NCBI RefSeq assembly: GCF_001653455.1 | Contig: NZ_CP011486.1 | Coordinates: 1,506,311-1,570,310 of the forward strand | Source of the DNA: Helicobacter pylori | GTDB lineage: Bacteria; Campylobacterota; Campylobacteria; Campylobacterales; Helicobacteraceae | DNA length: 64,000 bases | Reading direction: 5' to 3' | Shown: piece by piece, positions 27,230-36,551 of the stretch | How positions within the stretch are numbered: the first letter of the stretch is position 1 | Layout of the letters: each line of letters opens with the position of its first letter | Notes under the pieces: model-generated | Databases searched by the model: none | What the model was told of the DNA's origin: nothing | The model's input: only the letters and a program-made list of their open reading frames with translations | Program-made: the position numbers and the translations under genes

Positions 27230-28996
27230 TCAAAGATAGCCAAGCTCATAGAGTTTGTTGCTCATTTTCACTAACAAGCCCCCCAGTTTTGACCCTCCTT
27301 CCCCATGCTCTACTAAGATAGTGATAGCGTATTTGGGTTTTTCATAAGGCAAAAACGCCGTAATCCACGCATGGGATCGATGGAAATATTCCATATCCTT
27401 TTCTTTCATGCGATTGACGATGTTTTGAGCGATCTCTACGACTTGCGCGGTGCCGGTCTTGCACGCTAAAGTAACCTTAGAACCTCTTGTAGAATGATAA
27501 GCGGTGCCGTCTTTATGGTTGCACACTTCATACATGCCCACGCGCAAGGCTTGGAGCTTCTTTTTTTGAAAGCTATTCAGGGGATCTTTAAGGGGCGTTT
27601 TATGATTGATCGCAAAATGAGGCGTTGCCAGTTTGCCTGTGGCAATAAGCCCCGTGTAGGCGAGCACTTGCAAGGGCGTGGTTAAAAAAGAACCTTGCCC
27701 AATAGCGGTAATGAGCGTGTCCCCAACGCGCCAGTCTTGATTGAAGCGCTTGATTTTCCATAAATTATCCGGCACAATCCCCACGAATTCATTCGGTAAA
27801 TCCACGCCTGTTTTTTCCCCAAAGCCCACTTCCCTTAAAGTTTTAGAAAGTTTTTCTATAGAGATTTCAAGCCCAAGCTTATAAAAATACACATCCACAG
27901 ACTCTCTAATGGCCTTATACAAATTAGAATTGCCATGCCCTGTTTTTTTCCAATCCCTGAATTTGCGCTTACCCACTTCAATGAAAGGGGGGGTGGGTAT
28001 GGTGGTGTTTTCTGTGATATTGAGATTTTCTAAAAAACTCAAGCCCACGCCCATTTTCACCACAGATCCTGGCGGATACAAAGCGTTAGCGAAGCGGTTT
28101 AGTAAGGGGTTATAAATATCATCTTGAAGTTTTTGCCATTTGTCTTGGCTAATCCCCCCTACAAAATCGTTCAAATTGTATTCAGGGTAACTCCCTGCGA
28201 CAAGCAATTCCCCATTTTCTGCGTTCATCACTAAAATAGCCCCCCTTTTGTTTTCAAAGAGCTTGTCCGCTTCTTCTTGCAAGCGTTTGTCTAAACTCAG
28301 TTGCAAGTGGTTATTGGTGCTTGGCGGCACTACTTCTAAAGTGGCTAATTCTTGATTGAGCGCATTGACATGCATGATTTTATAACCCACTTTGCCTTGC
28401 AAAAGTTTGTTATATTCTTTTTCAATGCCGGTTTTGCCCACAATCTGGCTGTATTGATTCTCTTCATCGTCTTTCAAGTCTTGCAAACTCGCCACCCCCA
28501 CATAGCCTAAAACATGAGAAGCTAAAGCATTATTAGGGTAGTAGCGCTTGTCTAAAGGGCGCACAAAAATGCCTTGAGTTTGAATGAGTTTGGTGTAAAG
28601 AGGTTGCATGGCGGCATAGGGAATGAAGCCAACCACTTTAATGAGGTTGTGGTTGTAGAGCGAATTTTCTTTTTGGTAGTTGTTTAAAAGCGTTTCTTTG
28701 GAAAAATTAGGGAAAAATTTTTGGATGGTTTCAATTTTTTCTAAAAGCTCTTTTTGCCTCAATCTGCTAGGTAAAAACACGCCAAAAACCAATTCATTAG
28801 TGGCTAAAAACTCATGGTTTCTGTCCGTGATATTACCCCTTGTGGGGATTAAAAATTCTTTTTTGGTCATGTTTCGTTCGGCGAGTTTTTCATAGTATTC
28901 TTGATTTTTAATGCTTAGAATAAACAAGTTTAAGGCCAATACCCCCCAAACCCCTATGAAAACAAAGAGTAAAAGCTTATAGCGAAGACTTTTCAT
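27230..28996 (-). CDS. mrdA: Penicillin-binding protein 2 (MrdA), cylindrical-wall transpeptidase
   Basis: Class B PBP for side-wall growth with RodA (HP1565, pbp2). 588 aa from the ATG at 28996 (MKSLRYKLLLFVF); upstream in-frame codons to 29014 are less likely. Membrane helix at residues 7-27, dimer/pedestal domain starting PTRGNITDRN, SxxK in PPGSVVKMG near 310, SxD in SVDVYFYKLG near 365, and KTGTAQV near 514. It overlaps the preceding membrane-protein gene by 20 bases, mirroring mreD-mrdA order in other bacteria. Confidence 0.96.
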   Translation of the reverse strand: MKSLRYKLLLFVFIGVWGVLALNLFILSIKNQEYYEKLAERNMTKKEFLIPTRGNITDRNHEFLATNELVFGVFLPSRLRQKELLEKIETIQKFFPNFSKETLLNNYQKENSLYNHNLIKVVGFIPYAAMQPLYTKLIQTQGIFVRPLDKRYYPNNALASHVLGYVGVASLQDLKDDEENQYSQIVGKTGIEKEYNKLLQGKVGYKIMHVNALNQELATLEVVPPSTNNHLQLSLDKRLQEEADKLFENKRGAILVMNAENGELLVAGSYPEYNLNDFVGGISQDKWQKLQDDIYNPLLNRFANALYPPGSVVKMGVGLSFLENLNITENTTIPTPPFIEVGKRKFRDWKKTGHGNSNLYKAIRESVDVYFYKLGLEISIEKLSKTLREVGFGEKTGVDLPNEFVGIVPDNLWKIKRFNQDWRVGDTLITAIGQGSFLTTPLQVLAYTGLIATGKLATPHFAINHKTPLKDPLNSFQKKKLQALRVGMYEVCNHKDGTAYHSTRGSKVTLACKTGTAQVVEIAQNIVNRMKEKDMEYFHRSHAWITAFLPYEKPKYAITILVEHGEGGSKLGGLLVKMSNKLYELGYL

Positions 28997-29420
28997 GCAA
29001 ACCCCACAAAGCACTCTCTATTAGAGCAAAAAGAACGAGAAAGCCTAGCGTTTTTACGCTCAAAGACACCGAAAAAAAGCGCGATAAATAGAGGTCATAA
29101 ACCAAAAAAACATGCAAAGATTTGAATAAAAAGCCGTCATTAAAAAACTTTAATGAGTTTTTATAAACGATTTGATGGTAGATTAAAAACAATAAAGCCA
29201 AAACGCCTAAAGTCTTTAAATGCATGCTTTCAAACCAAAACAAACAGCCAAACACGCTCAAACTGGGCAAAAATTGATCGTATTTTTTCGCATAAAATAA
29301 GAATAAAAACCCGAGCATGGGGGGTAAAAAAGGCATCAAATCCCTTAAAAGGCTATAAAAATAAAAGCTAAAAACCCCTAAACATAAGAATAAAAAAGAA
29401 TCTTGTTTGAAAGAGAGCAT
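28977..29420 (-). CDS. MreD-like multi-pass membrane protein
   Basis: 147 aa of nearly continuous hydrophobic helices (about five), no catalytic motif. Its position just before pbp2 and overlapping it by 20 bases is that of mreD in rod-shape operons; H. pylori is usually said to lack a clear mreD, so this is an inference from size, topology and place only. From memory HP1566. It follows ysxC by 5 bases. Confidence 0.8.
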   Translation of the reverse strand: MLSFKQDSFLFLCLGVFSFYFYSLLRDLMPFLPPMLGFLFLFYAKKYDQFLPSLSVFGCLFWFESMHLKTLGVLALLFLIYHQIVYKNSLKFFNDGFLFKSLHVFLVYDLYLSRFFSVSLSVKTLGFLVLFALIESALWGLHEKSSL

Positions 29421-29425
29421 AGCGC

Positions 29426-30052
29426 TTATAAAGGGTTAGTGAGCAAATATTTCAAAAGGGTTTGGCGCACTATTTCAAGGGTTGGGTATTTTGAAGAAAG
29501 GGCGTTAAAGTGGGTGGTGTTGATTAAAAAGGGTTTAGGGGCGTTTAAAAAAAGGCGGTGTTGCTCATTTTTACTCAACTTGTCAAATTTCGTGAAAAGA
29601 GAAAGGTAGGCTTGATCAGGTTTTAAAAGGGCTTGAATGCTCTCTTTAGCGTTTTTATCAATTTCTAAATCCCAATGGCGCGCATCTATCAAATGGATAA
29701 AAAGCTTGATTGAAGTCCTAACGCTCAACAATTCCCATAAAAACCCCTCCCATTCTTTTTTCAAGCTTTTAGAAACTTTAGCGTAGCCAAACCCGGGCAA
29801 ATCAATCACGCTAAAAGTGGTCGTTAGGGCGTTTTCTTTATCTTCCCAAGTGGTGGAAAAAAAATTCGCTAAACGGGTTTTTCCAGGCGTTGATGAGCTT
29901 TTGGCGAGATTTTTTCCTAACAAGGTATTAATAAAGGTGCTTTTGCCCACATTGCTGCGCCCTAAAATGACCATTTCAGAAGTCAGGCTCGCAGGGCATT
30001 GGGAAAGTTGGCTTGAAGAAGTGAGAAAGTGAGCGTCTTTAATAATAATCAT
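29426..30052 (-). CDS. ysxC: Ribosome-biogenesis GTPase YsxC/EngB
   Basis: Small GTPase for 50S subunit assembly. 208 aa. G1 is LGRSNVGKSTFINTLLG near residue 31, G3 is DLPGFGYAKVSKS near residue 85, and G4 is FTKFDKLS near residue 154. The ATG overlaps the lptA stop by 4 bases (a block of ysxC, lptA, lptC, kdsC and rlpA with overlapping ends), the usual gene order of this species. Confidence 0.96.
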   Translation of the reverse strand: MIIIKDAHFLTSSSQLSQCPASLTSEMVILGRSNVGKSTFINTLLGKNLAKSSSTPGKTRLANFFSTTWEDKENALTTTFSVIDLPGFGYAKVSKSLKKEWEGFLWELLSVRTSIKLFIHLIDARHWDLEIDKNAKESIQALLKPDQAYLSLFTKFDKLSKNEQHRLFLNAPKPFLINTTHFNALSSKYPTLEIVRQTLLKYLLTNPL

Positions 30053-30606
30053 GGCTTTTCCTTAGCGCTTTTCTTCTTCAATTTAGCCTTACGATTTTCT
30101 TCATTAATATCTTCCATGTCAAACACAAATTTAGCGGGCCGTTTCGCGCTCCCCAACACATCAGCATAGCCTTTAGCTTTGTTCAAAATGATTTCATCGC
30201 CGGTGATGACATTGGATTTTCCCACTTCTCTAACCACCGCATTTTGCAATAATTTGTATTCCCCATTCAATGCATTGTAGATGAGTTTGTCAGCGCTCCC
30301 ACTGATTTCACGATTATCCTCTGTAAAAATGTTAAAATGCGTGTTCCCTGTGGCTTCATAGCGTTCTGGTTTTCGTTTATCGTTTAAAAACACGCTCACC
30401 TTATCCGCAAACAACCGGTCTTTACCTTTTTTGATCTGCACATTGCCTTGAATGACGGCGGTTTTTGTTTTGTCGTTCGCTATAAATTGATTGCCGGTAA
30501 TTTCTAAAAGCTCTCTTTCTTTTTTCAAGCCTTTATTGTCCGTTTTTTGCGCGCCCATCACGCTCAAAATCCCAAAACAACACACCAGAAAACACCACCA
30601 ACGCAT
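30049..30606 (-). CDS. lptA: LptA-like periplasmic LPS-transport protein
   Basis: OstA-fold protein that bridges inner and outer membranes in LPS transport. 185 aa: signal peptide (about residues 1-20, MRWWCFLVCCFGILSVMGAQ), then the beta-jellyroll with repeats such as AVIQGNVQIKKGKDRLFADKV, and a basic Lys-rich tail (KAKLKKKSAKEKP). HP1568. The start abuts the lptC stop by one base. Confidence 0.88.
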   Translation of the reverse strand: MRWWCFLVCCFGILSVMGAQKTDNKGLKKERELLEITGNQFIANDKTKTAVIQGNVQIKKGKDRLFADKVSVFLNDKRKPERYEATGNTHFNIFTEDNREISGSADKLIYNALNGEYKLLQNAVVREVGKSNVITGDEIILNKAKGYADVLGSAKRPAKFVFDMEDINEENRKAKLKKKSAKEKP

Positions 30607-31199
30607 TAAAACCCTCCTTTGAAAGTGGGGAATTTTTTCTTTTCTTTTTGGCTTTGCTTGATTTCATCTAAAAACAAGTTAGCTTGAATGCTCTGCGCTT
30701 CAATAACGGCTAAAGCATGCGAATAGGAAATGTCAAGCCCTTCAATCTTACTATCCTTTGAAGTGAGAATGAAACGGCCCTTGCCTTTAAAATTTTGCTC
30801 TTTATGGTTATAAATCCCTGTTTCACTCCAAAAACTAGAATCATCGCTTCTTGTGTAAGTTACCCCATTAGGGAAGAAATACAAATCCTGCTGCCGTTTG
30901 GCTTTAGGGGATTCAACGCTTTCAATCGTGTCTTCATCATAGTGGCTGATTTTAGAATCAAAAAAAATTTCATGATCATCGTATTGCAAGGCTTTTTTGC
31001 CCTCTATGGAAAGATCAAGGATTTTATCGTTGATTTGAAACGCTTTAAAATTTTCTAATTCAATTTTAGGGATATTTTCTTTGGAAACTACGCTAGTGGG
31101 CTGAGAACGCAAAAAGAAAAAGACTAACCCCACAGTGATGAAAGATAAAACCACAAAGAAATTTAAAACGCTATTAGAGGTATAACCTAAGAGCTTCAT
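30606..31199 (-). CDS. lptC: LptC-like inner-membrane LPS-transport protein
   Basis: Single-span protein between the LptBFG transporter and LptA. 197 aa: one membrane helix at residues 13-32, then a periplasmic beta domain with the typical YDDHEIFFDSK and NHKEQNFKGKGRFILTSKD segments. It overlaps kdsC by 26 bases upstream and touches lptA downstream, as in kdsC-lptC-lptA operons of Proteobacteria. HP1569. Confidence 0.88.
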   Translation of the reverse strand: MKLLGYTSNSVLNFFVVLSFITVGLVFFFLRSQPTSVVSKENIPKIELENFKAFQINDKILDLSIEGKKALQYDDHEIFFDSKISHYDEDTIESVESPKAKRQQDLYFFPNGVTYTRSDDSSFWSETGIYNHKEQNFKGKGRFILTSKDSKIEGLDISYSHALAVIEAQSIQANLFLDEIKQSQKEKKKFPTFKGGF

Positions 31200-31668
31200 C
31201 TTGCAAGCCTTCTAGTTCTAAAAGATAATCAATCGCTTCCCTAACAGCCCCCTTACCCCCCAAATTTTGCAACACTTTATAAGCCTTGCTTTTAATGATA
31301 GGGTGCGCATCAAAAGGGGCGAAACTCAAAGCGCATGCCTTAAACATGCCCAAATCGTTATAGTCATCGCCCACGCATGCGATTTGGTTTGCATCCAATT
31401 GCAAGTCTTTCTTGAGCCGCTCTATAACCTCGCTTTTATTTTCAACGCCCATAAAAACGAGCTGAACGCCCAAACTCTCCATGCGTTTTTTGACCATTGT
31501 TGAAGTTCTTCCTGTAATGATAGCGATTTTTTTGCCTAATTTTTGCCACAACGCCATGCCAAGCCCGTCTTTGACATTAAAAGCCTTGATTTCGTGAAAA
31601 TTTTCATCAAAATACAACGATCCGTCCGTGAGCGTGCCATCCACATCTAAAAGCAATAATTTAATCAT
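31174..31668 (-). CDS. kdsC: KDO-8-phosphate phosphatase KdsC
   Basis: HAD-family phosphatase making free KDO for LPS. 164 aa: motif I LLLDVDGTLTDGSLYF (residues 4-19) with the nucleophile Asp, motif II ITGRTS (near 53), and motif IV GDDYNDLGMF (near 100). It has no cap domain, fitting the tetrameric KdsC class. HP1570. Overlaps its neighbours on both sides. Confidence 0.95.
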   Translation of the reverse strand: MIKLLLLDVDGTLTDGSLYFDENFHEIKAFNVKDGLGMALWQKLGKKIAIITGRTSTMVKKRMESLGVQLVFMGVENKSEVIERLKKDLQLDANQIACVGDDYNDLGMFKACALSFAPFDAHPIIKSKAYKVLQNLGGKGAVREAIDYLLELEGLQDEALRLYL

Positions 31669-32612
31669 TCTCTCGTTAATACCGCACTCTGATTATATTT
31701 TTTCATAAAATCCCTAGCCTCTTCTTCGCTTTGAAACCCTTGAACTAAAACTTTATACAAATCGTCTTTAAAAACAACCTTGACGCTGTAATTCTTGCTC
31801 TCTGTTTGCAATTTATCCGCTAAAGTTTGAGCTCCCGTTTGGTTTCTAAAAGCCCCCATTTGTAAGGAAAATTTCCCTCCGCTCACGCTTTTTTCGCTCT
31901 CGCCAACTTTAAATTCCTTGTGTAAGATCTTGGAAGAGCTAGCGTTAAACGATTGCTCGTATTGTTTAGAAATAACCCCCCCAAAACCCAAAACAATAAG
32001 GCGCACGCTAGCCGTGCCTTTTTTAACCATGTCAATATCCCTAGCGGCCGCATTGGACAAATCAATGATGCGATCGCTCACAAAAGGCCCTCTATCGTTG
32101 ATGCGCACAATGGTGCTTAAATTGTTTTCAACATTGATGACTTTGACAATGGTGTTCATGGGCAAGGTCTTGTGCGCGGCGGTGTGGGCATACATGTTAT
32201 AAATTTCCCCATTACTGGTTTTTTTGGCGTGGAAATTGGGTCCATACCAGCTTGCAATGCCATCAAATTTCTCGCCTAAATCCACTTTAGTAGGGTAATA
32301 CCACTTCCCTCCCACTTGATAAGGGCGCATGGTGGCCCTTTGGATTGCGCTAGAATCGTGCATGCCGTTATCTAGGGGTTGATCTTTGGTGTGGCCATCT
32401 TGTGCATTGGAGTGGTGTTTGAAGTGGCGTTCAAAAAAATTGCGTTTATAGGTGGCTTTTTGGGTTGTAGGGTCATAGTCTTTGGCGTTTTCATAAGCGC
32501 GCAAGCCTTCATGCTTGTAAGACAAATTCTTGATCCCATCTTTTTTAGTTGCGCAAGCGCTAACCAATAAAATAACGCCTAAAAAATAAATTTTTTTTAA
32601 CGCTAAGCCCAT
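31665..32612 (-). CDS. rlpA: RlpA-like lipoprotein (septal peptidoglycan-binding lytic protein)
   Basis: Rare lipoprotein A: double-psi beta barrel that cuts or binds denuded glycan strands. 315 aa. Lipobox LVSAC at residues 15-19; the RlpA barrel begins GIASWYGPNFHAKKTSNGEIYN near residue 118 with the catalytic-type Glu/Asp pattern, and NDRGPFVSDRIIDLSNAAA near 172; a C-terminal SPOR domain (KFSLQMGAFRNQTGAQTLAD, about residue 245 to end). HP1571. It overlaps kdsC by 4 bases. Confidence 0.93.
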   Translation of the reverse strand: MGLALKKIYFLGVILLVSACATKKDGIKNLSYKHEGLRAYENAKDYDPTTQKATYKRNFFERHFKHHSNAQDGHTKDQPLDNGMHDSSAIQRATMRPYQVGGKWYYPTKVDLGEKFDGIASWYGPNFHAKKTSNGEIYNMYAHTAAHKTLPMNTIVKVINVENNLSTIVRINDRGPFVSDRIIDLSNAAARDIDMVKKGTASVRLIVLGFGGVISKQYEQSFNASSSKILHKEFKVGESEKSVSGGKFSLQMGAFRNQTGAQTLADKLQTESKNYSVKVVFKDDLYKVLVQGFQSEEEARDFMKKYNQSAVLTRE

Positions 32613-33733
32613 TAAAATTCCCTTGTAGCGAACTTTTTGTTGGTGGGGATAATTAAGCGTTGGTGGATAAAGATATTAGAATCTTTGAGATTGTTGGCTA
32701 ATTGGATGCTTGAGACGCTGACTTGATAGCGTTTAGCGATAGAAGATAGGGTTTCTTTAGGCAAGACAACATGGGTGATAAAAGGGCTTTTAGGGCTAGT
32801 TTGAGTGCTTTTATTTTGTTTGAGTTGGCGCTGTTTGAAAAGGGCGAGTTTTTCATAGGGGATGTAGATGGTGTAAGTGGGGTCTTTAGAGGGCAAAATA
32901 TTATAGCGGAATTGGTGGTTGTAGGATTTTAGGGTTTCTAAACTCAAGTTTAAATTCTTGGCGACTTGGACTAAAGAAGTGTGCCTTTTAAAAGGGACGC
33001 CCACCAAACTCACCCTCGCCCCACGATTGAGCAGATATTCTTTGTCTTTGAGGTTGTCTAGGCTGTTGAATTTTAACGCTAGGCTTAAAATGGAGCGGAT
33101 ATAATCCCTCGTTTCTTTAGGGAGGTATTTTTTATCTTCATCTAGCAAGATCTTAATGTCTGAGGTGCCGGCGGCTTTAATAGCGTTTTGAACCTTTCGT
33201 AAGCCGTAATTATACGCCATAGCCACCAAATACCACTCCCCGGTTTGCTTGTAGAGCCGTTTCAAGTAAGTGATCGCCGCTTGAGTGCTTTTAATGGGAT
33301 CTCTTCTTTCGTCAATGTAATGATTGACTTTAAGCCCCAATTCTTTCGCCGTGCTTGGCATGAACTGCCAAATCCCTACCGCTTTTTTCCTGCTATAAGC
33401 CCTTGTTGAGAACTTAGACTCCGCCATGGCTAAAAATAAAAATTCTTGTGGGACGCTCGCTTCTATGAGCATGTTTTTAATGATGGGGATAAACTGGTCA
33501 TTGACATCAAATTTTTTGACTAACTTTTTCCATTCCTCTTCTTCGTTCATTTTTTTTAAAACGCCTGGCATTTGGGATAAAAAGCTCGCACTAACCCCAA
33601 AAGCCTCTAGCGTTTTGGTGTCTATTTTAGGTTCAAAAGCCATTTTTGCATGGCTTAAAGAAGCTAGTAAGAGCCAATGAGTAACAAAAAAAACCAACCA
33701 TTTTGCATTAAAACACTTCATTCTTTTTGACAT
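32612..33733 (-). CDS. mltD: Membrane-bound lytic murein transglycosylase D-like
   Basis: Soluble lytic transglycosylase domain that cleaves peptidoglycan glycan strands. 373 aa: signal peptide (to about residue 30, LSHA), SLT domain with catalytic Glu in AMAESKFSTRAYSRKKAVGIW near residue 105, and one or two LysM repeats at the C-terminus (ETLSSIAKRYQVSVSSIQLAN, about 322). It lacks a clear lipobox. HP1572 (dniR). Adjacent to rlpA, another septal-wall enzyme, which suggests shared roles in wall splitting. Confidence 0.94.
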   Translation of the reverse strand: MSKRMKCFNAKWLVFFVTHWLLLASLSHAKMAFEPKIDTKTLEAFGVSASFLSQMPGVLKKMNEEEEWKKLVKKFDVNDQFIPIIKNMLIEASVPQEFLFLAMAESKFSTRAYSRKKAVGIWQFMPSTAKELGLKVNHYIDERRDPIKSTQAAITYLKRLYKQTGEWYLVAMAYNYGLRKVQNAIKAAGTSDIKILLDEDKKYLPKETRDYIRSILSLALKFNSLDNLKDKEYLLNRGARVSLVGVPFKRHTSLVQVAKNLNLSLETLKSYNHQFRYNILPSKDPTYTIYIPYEKLALFKQRQLKQNKSTQTSPKSPFITHVVLPKETLSSIAKRYQVSVSSIQLANNLKDSNIFIHQRLIIPTNKKFATREF

Positions 33734-33821
33734 AATATCCTAAATAATTACAGCTATTCAGCCTTTAAATAGCTTTGATTATAACCAAACTTGAATAACG
33801 CTTTCTAACACGACCCTAATT

Positions 33822-34586
33822 TTAGGGGAAACTAAAAAGCGTTTGAGCGTTATGCGTGCTTAAAGAAGCGAGCTCTTCAGTCTCTATGTTGATTATTTCG
33901 GCAATTTTTTGAGCGATTAAAGGGATATAAGTAGGGCTATTCCTAGTGCCTCTAAAAGGGTGTGGGGTCAAATAAGGCGAATCCGTTTCTAAAAGAAGCC
34001 TGTTTTTAGGGATTTTAGGGAGGATTTCTACCAGTCTTTTAGCGTTTTTAAAAGTGCTAACCCCCCCTATCCCGTAATAAAAACGATCGCTTAATTCTAA
34101 AAGCATATTATCAGCGTTAAAGCAATGCAACACCCCAAAAGCTTCAGGATAATTTTTTAAAAGATTCAAACTATCAAAACTCGCTTCTCTAATGTGGATA
34201 ATCAAGGGCTTGTTGTGTTGGATAGAAAATTCAATTTGTTTAGTAAAAATTTCTTTTTGTTTGTTTTTGTAATGTTCTCTTTCGCTCAATTCAGGCAAGC
34301 GGTAGTAATCCAGCCCGCATTCGCCTATCGCTACGCACTTTTCATGCCCAACAAATTCTTCAAATAAGCTTTCATCAAAGCTATCCACATCATAAGGGTG
34401 AGCGCCTATGGCAAAAAACACGCCTTCAAATTTTTCGCTAATCTCTATGGCTTTTTTCAAATCCTTCATGTCTGCGCCTGGGATCACGCATTTAGAAACG
34501 CCTTTTTGTAAGCTTTCTTGTAGCACTTCTTCTAAATCGTTTTCATAATCCTTGTGGTCCAAATGGCAATGCGTATCAATAAACAT
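33822..34586 (-). CDS. tatD: TatD-family metal-dependent hydrolase
   Basis: TIM-barrel DNase/deoxyribonuclease-type amidohydrolase relative. 254 aa. Metal ligands are visible in FIDTHCHLDH (residues 2-11), the Glu in IGECGLDYY (near 91), HIREA (near 129), HCFN (near 153) and TDSPYL (near 204). A standalone gene on the minus strand. The physiological substrate is unclear. HP1573. Confidence 0.94.
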   Translation of the reverse strand: MFIDTHCHLDHKDYENDLEEVLQESLQKGVSKCVIPGADMKDLKKAIEISEKFEGVFFAIGAHPYDVDSFDESLFEEFVGHEKCVAIGECGLDYYRLPELSEREHYKNKQKEIFTKQIEFSIQHNKPLIIHIREASFDSLNLLKNYPEAFGVLHCFNADNMLLELSDRFYYGIGGVSTFKNAKRLVEILPKIPKNRLLLETDSPYLTPHPFRGTRNSPTYIPLIAQKIAEIINIETEELASLSTHNAQTLFSFP

Positions 34587-34658
34587 GCTTATCCTATGGT
34601 TTTATTTAATATGTTACAATAATCAAGCATTTTAACATAAGGAAAATAACAACCAATT

Positions 34659-35279
34659 ATGTTTAGCGGGTTAATCCATAAAATAGCTAAAGTGAAAAGT
34701 TTTCACAACAATGTTTTAAGCGTAGAAAGCGATCTCAATCCCAAGCTTGGCGATAGCGTTGCGATTAACGGGGCGTGTTTGACCACCATAGAAAGTTCAA
34801 AAACGCATTTTAGCGTGGAATTGAGCCAAAAAACCCAAAACAGCGTGGCGTTAGAAAATTACAAGGATTTAGTCCATATTGAGCCGGCCTTAAAAGCGGA
34901 CGCCAGACTAGACGGGCATTTCGTGCAAGGGCATATTGATGCAATAGGGGTCATTGAAAAAATCATTCACAACGCTAACCAAGTGGATTTTTTTATCAGC
35001 GCTTCTAAAGAAACGCTTTTATTGTGTGTTGAGCAAGGCTCTATTGCGATTGATGGGGTGAGTTTGACTTTAAGCAAGGTAGAAGAAAAAGGGTTTTGGC
35101 TAACGATCATTTCTTACACTTTAGAAAACACCCTTTTTAAGACTTACCCACTCAAAAGGCGCGTGAATATTGAAACGGACATGTTAGTCCGCAGCGTTGC
35201 ATCTATCTTAAAAAAAACAAGAGGTTTTGAAAAAAATGTTTCTTGGAATGAAGCCGATGCCTTGACTTTAGGGTATTAG
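34659..35279 (+). CDS. ribE: Riboflavin synthase, alpha chain
   Basis: Converts two lumazine molecules to riboflavin. 206 aa made of two lumazine-binding barrels: MFSGLIHKIAKV at the start and a second barrel beginning GHFVQGHIDAIGVI near residue 87, with IDGVSLTL near 123. HP1574. The next gene starts at the very next base after the stop. Confidence 0.94.
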   Translation: MFSGLIHKIAKVKSFHNNVLSVESDLNPKLGDSVAINGACLTTIESSKTHFSVELSQKTQNSVALENYKDLVHIEPALKADARLDGHFVQGHIDAIGVIEKIIHNANQVDFFISASKETLLLCVEQGSIAIDGVSLTLSKVEEKGFWLTIISYTLENTLFKTYPLKRRVNIETDMLVRSVASILKKTRGFEKNVSWNEADALTLGY

Positions 35280-35552
35280 ATGAATAAAACCATAAAAGCC
35301 GCTGCTCTAGCTTATAACATGGGGCAAGATCATGCCCCAAAAGTGATCGCAAGCGGGGTGGGCGAAGTGGCCAAAAGGATCATTCAAAAAGCTAAAGAAT
35401 ACGATATAGCGCTCTTTTCTAACCCCATGCTGGTGGATTCGCTTTTAAAGGTGGAATTGGATTGCGCGATACCTGAAGAATTGTATGAAAGCGTGGTGCA
35501 AGTGTTTTTATGGCTCAATAGCGTGGAAAATGATGCGCAAATGTCTAAGTGA
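35280..35552 (+). CDS. flhX: FlhX, FlhB C-terminal-domain paralogue
   Basis: 90 aa matching only the cytosolic C-terminal domain of the flagellar export gate protein FlhB (AAALAYNMGQDHAPKVIASG and FSNPMLVDSLLKVEL). The autocleavage NPTH sequence of full FlhB is absent, as the protein begins right after it. Work on H. pylori HP1575 showed it can stand in for part of FlhB. Overlap or adjacency with ribE gives a shared transcript. Confidence 0.9.
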   Translation: MNKTIKAAALAYNMGQDHAPKVIASGVGEVAKRIIQKAKEYDIALFSNPMLVDSLLKVELDCAIPEELYESVVQVFLWLNSVENDAQMSK

Positions 35553-35566
35553 GTTAAAATCAAACG

Positions 35567-36550
35567 ATGGTAGTAGAATTAAAAAATATTGAAAAGATTT
35601 ATGAAAACGGGTTTCATGCTCTAAAGGGCGTGAATTTAGCATTAAAAAAAGGCGATATTTTAGGCGTGATAGGCTATTCAGGGGCAGGAAAATCCACGCT
35701 CATTCGCTTGATCAATTGTTTAGAGCGCCCCAGTTCTGGCGAAGTGCTAGTCAATGGGGTCAATCTGTTAAACTTAAAGCCTAAAGAATTGCAAAAAGCG
35801 CGCCAAAAAATAGGCATGATTTTCCAGCATTTCAATTTATTGAGCGCTAAAAACGTGTTTGAAAACGTCGCTTTCGCTCTAGAAATCGCCCGATGGGAAA
35901 AAAATAAGATCCAATCCAGGGTGCATGAATTGTTGGAATTGGTGGGATTAGAAGATAAAATGCATTTTTACCCTAAACAGCTAAGCGGCGGGCAAAAACA
36001 GCGCGTCGCCATTGCTAGGAGTTTGGCGAATTACCCTAATTTATTGCTTTGCGATGAAGCCACATCCGCTTTGGATTCTAAAACCACGCATTCTATTTTA
36101 ACGCTTTTAAGCGGCATTCAAAAAAAGCTTGACTTGAGCATCGTTTTCATCACGCACGAAATTGAAGTGGTTAAAGAATTGTGCAATCAAATGTGTGTGA
36201 TCAGCAGCGGCGAAATTGTGGAAAGAGGCTCGGTGGAAGAAATTTTTGCTAACCCTAAACATGCCGTTACTAAAGAATTGCTTGGCATCAAAAACGAGCA
36301 TGCAGATAAGAAATCGCAAAATGTTTATCGTATCGTGTTTTTAGGGGAGCATTTGGATGAGCCGATCATTTCTAATTTGATCAAGCGTTTTAAAATAGAT
36401 GTGAGTATTATTTCGGGCAATATTGAAGAGCTTACGACCAAAGATGTAGGGTATTTAGTGGTGCGGTTTTTGGGCAGTGCTACAGAAACGCAAAGGGCTT
36501 TAGAGTATTTAAACGTTTTAGGTTTACAAGTGGAAAAATTAAAGGATTAA
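35567..36550 (+). CDS. metN: MetN, ABC transporter ATP-binding subunit
   Basis: ATPase of the methionine-type importer. 327 aa: Walker A GYSGAGKSTL (near 39), signature LSGGQKQRVAIA (near 141), Walker B LLLCDEATSALD (near 161), H-loop FITHEIEV (near 196), and a C-terminal NIL regulatory domain (about 245-325, YRIVFLGEHLDEP) that senses methionine. HP1576. Its membrane partner metI starts 1 base after it. The binding protein gene (metQ) is 10 kb upstream. Confidence 0.96.
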   Translation: MVVELKNIEKIYENGFHALKGVNLALKKGDILGVIGYSGAGKSTLIRLINCLERPSSGEVLVNGVNLLNLKPKELQKARQKIGMIFQHFNLLSAKNVFENVAFALEIARWEKNKIQSRVHELLELVGLEDKMHFYPKQLSGGQKQRVAIARSLANYPNLLLCDEATSALDSKTTHSILTLLSGIQKKLDLSIVFITHEIEVVKELCNQMCVISSGEIVERGSVEEIFANPKHAVTKELLGIKNEHADKKSQNVYRIVFLGEHLDEPIISNLIKRFKIDVSIISGNIEELTTKDVGYLVVRFLGSATETQRALEYLNVLGLQVEKLKD

Positions 36551-36551
36551 A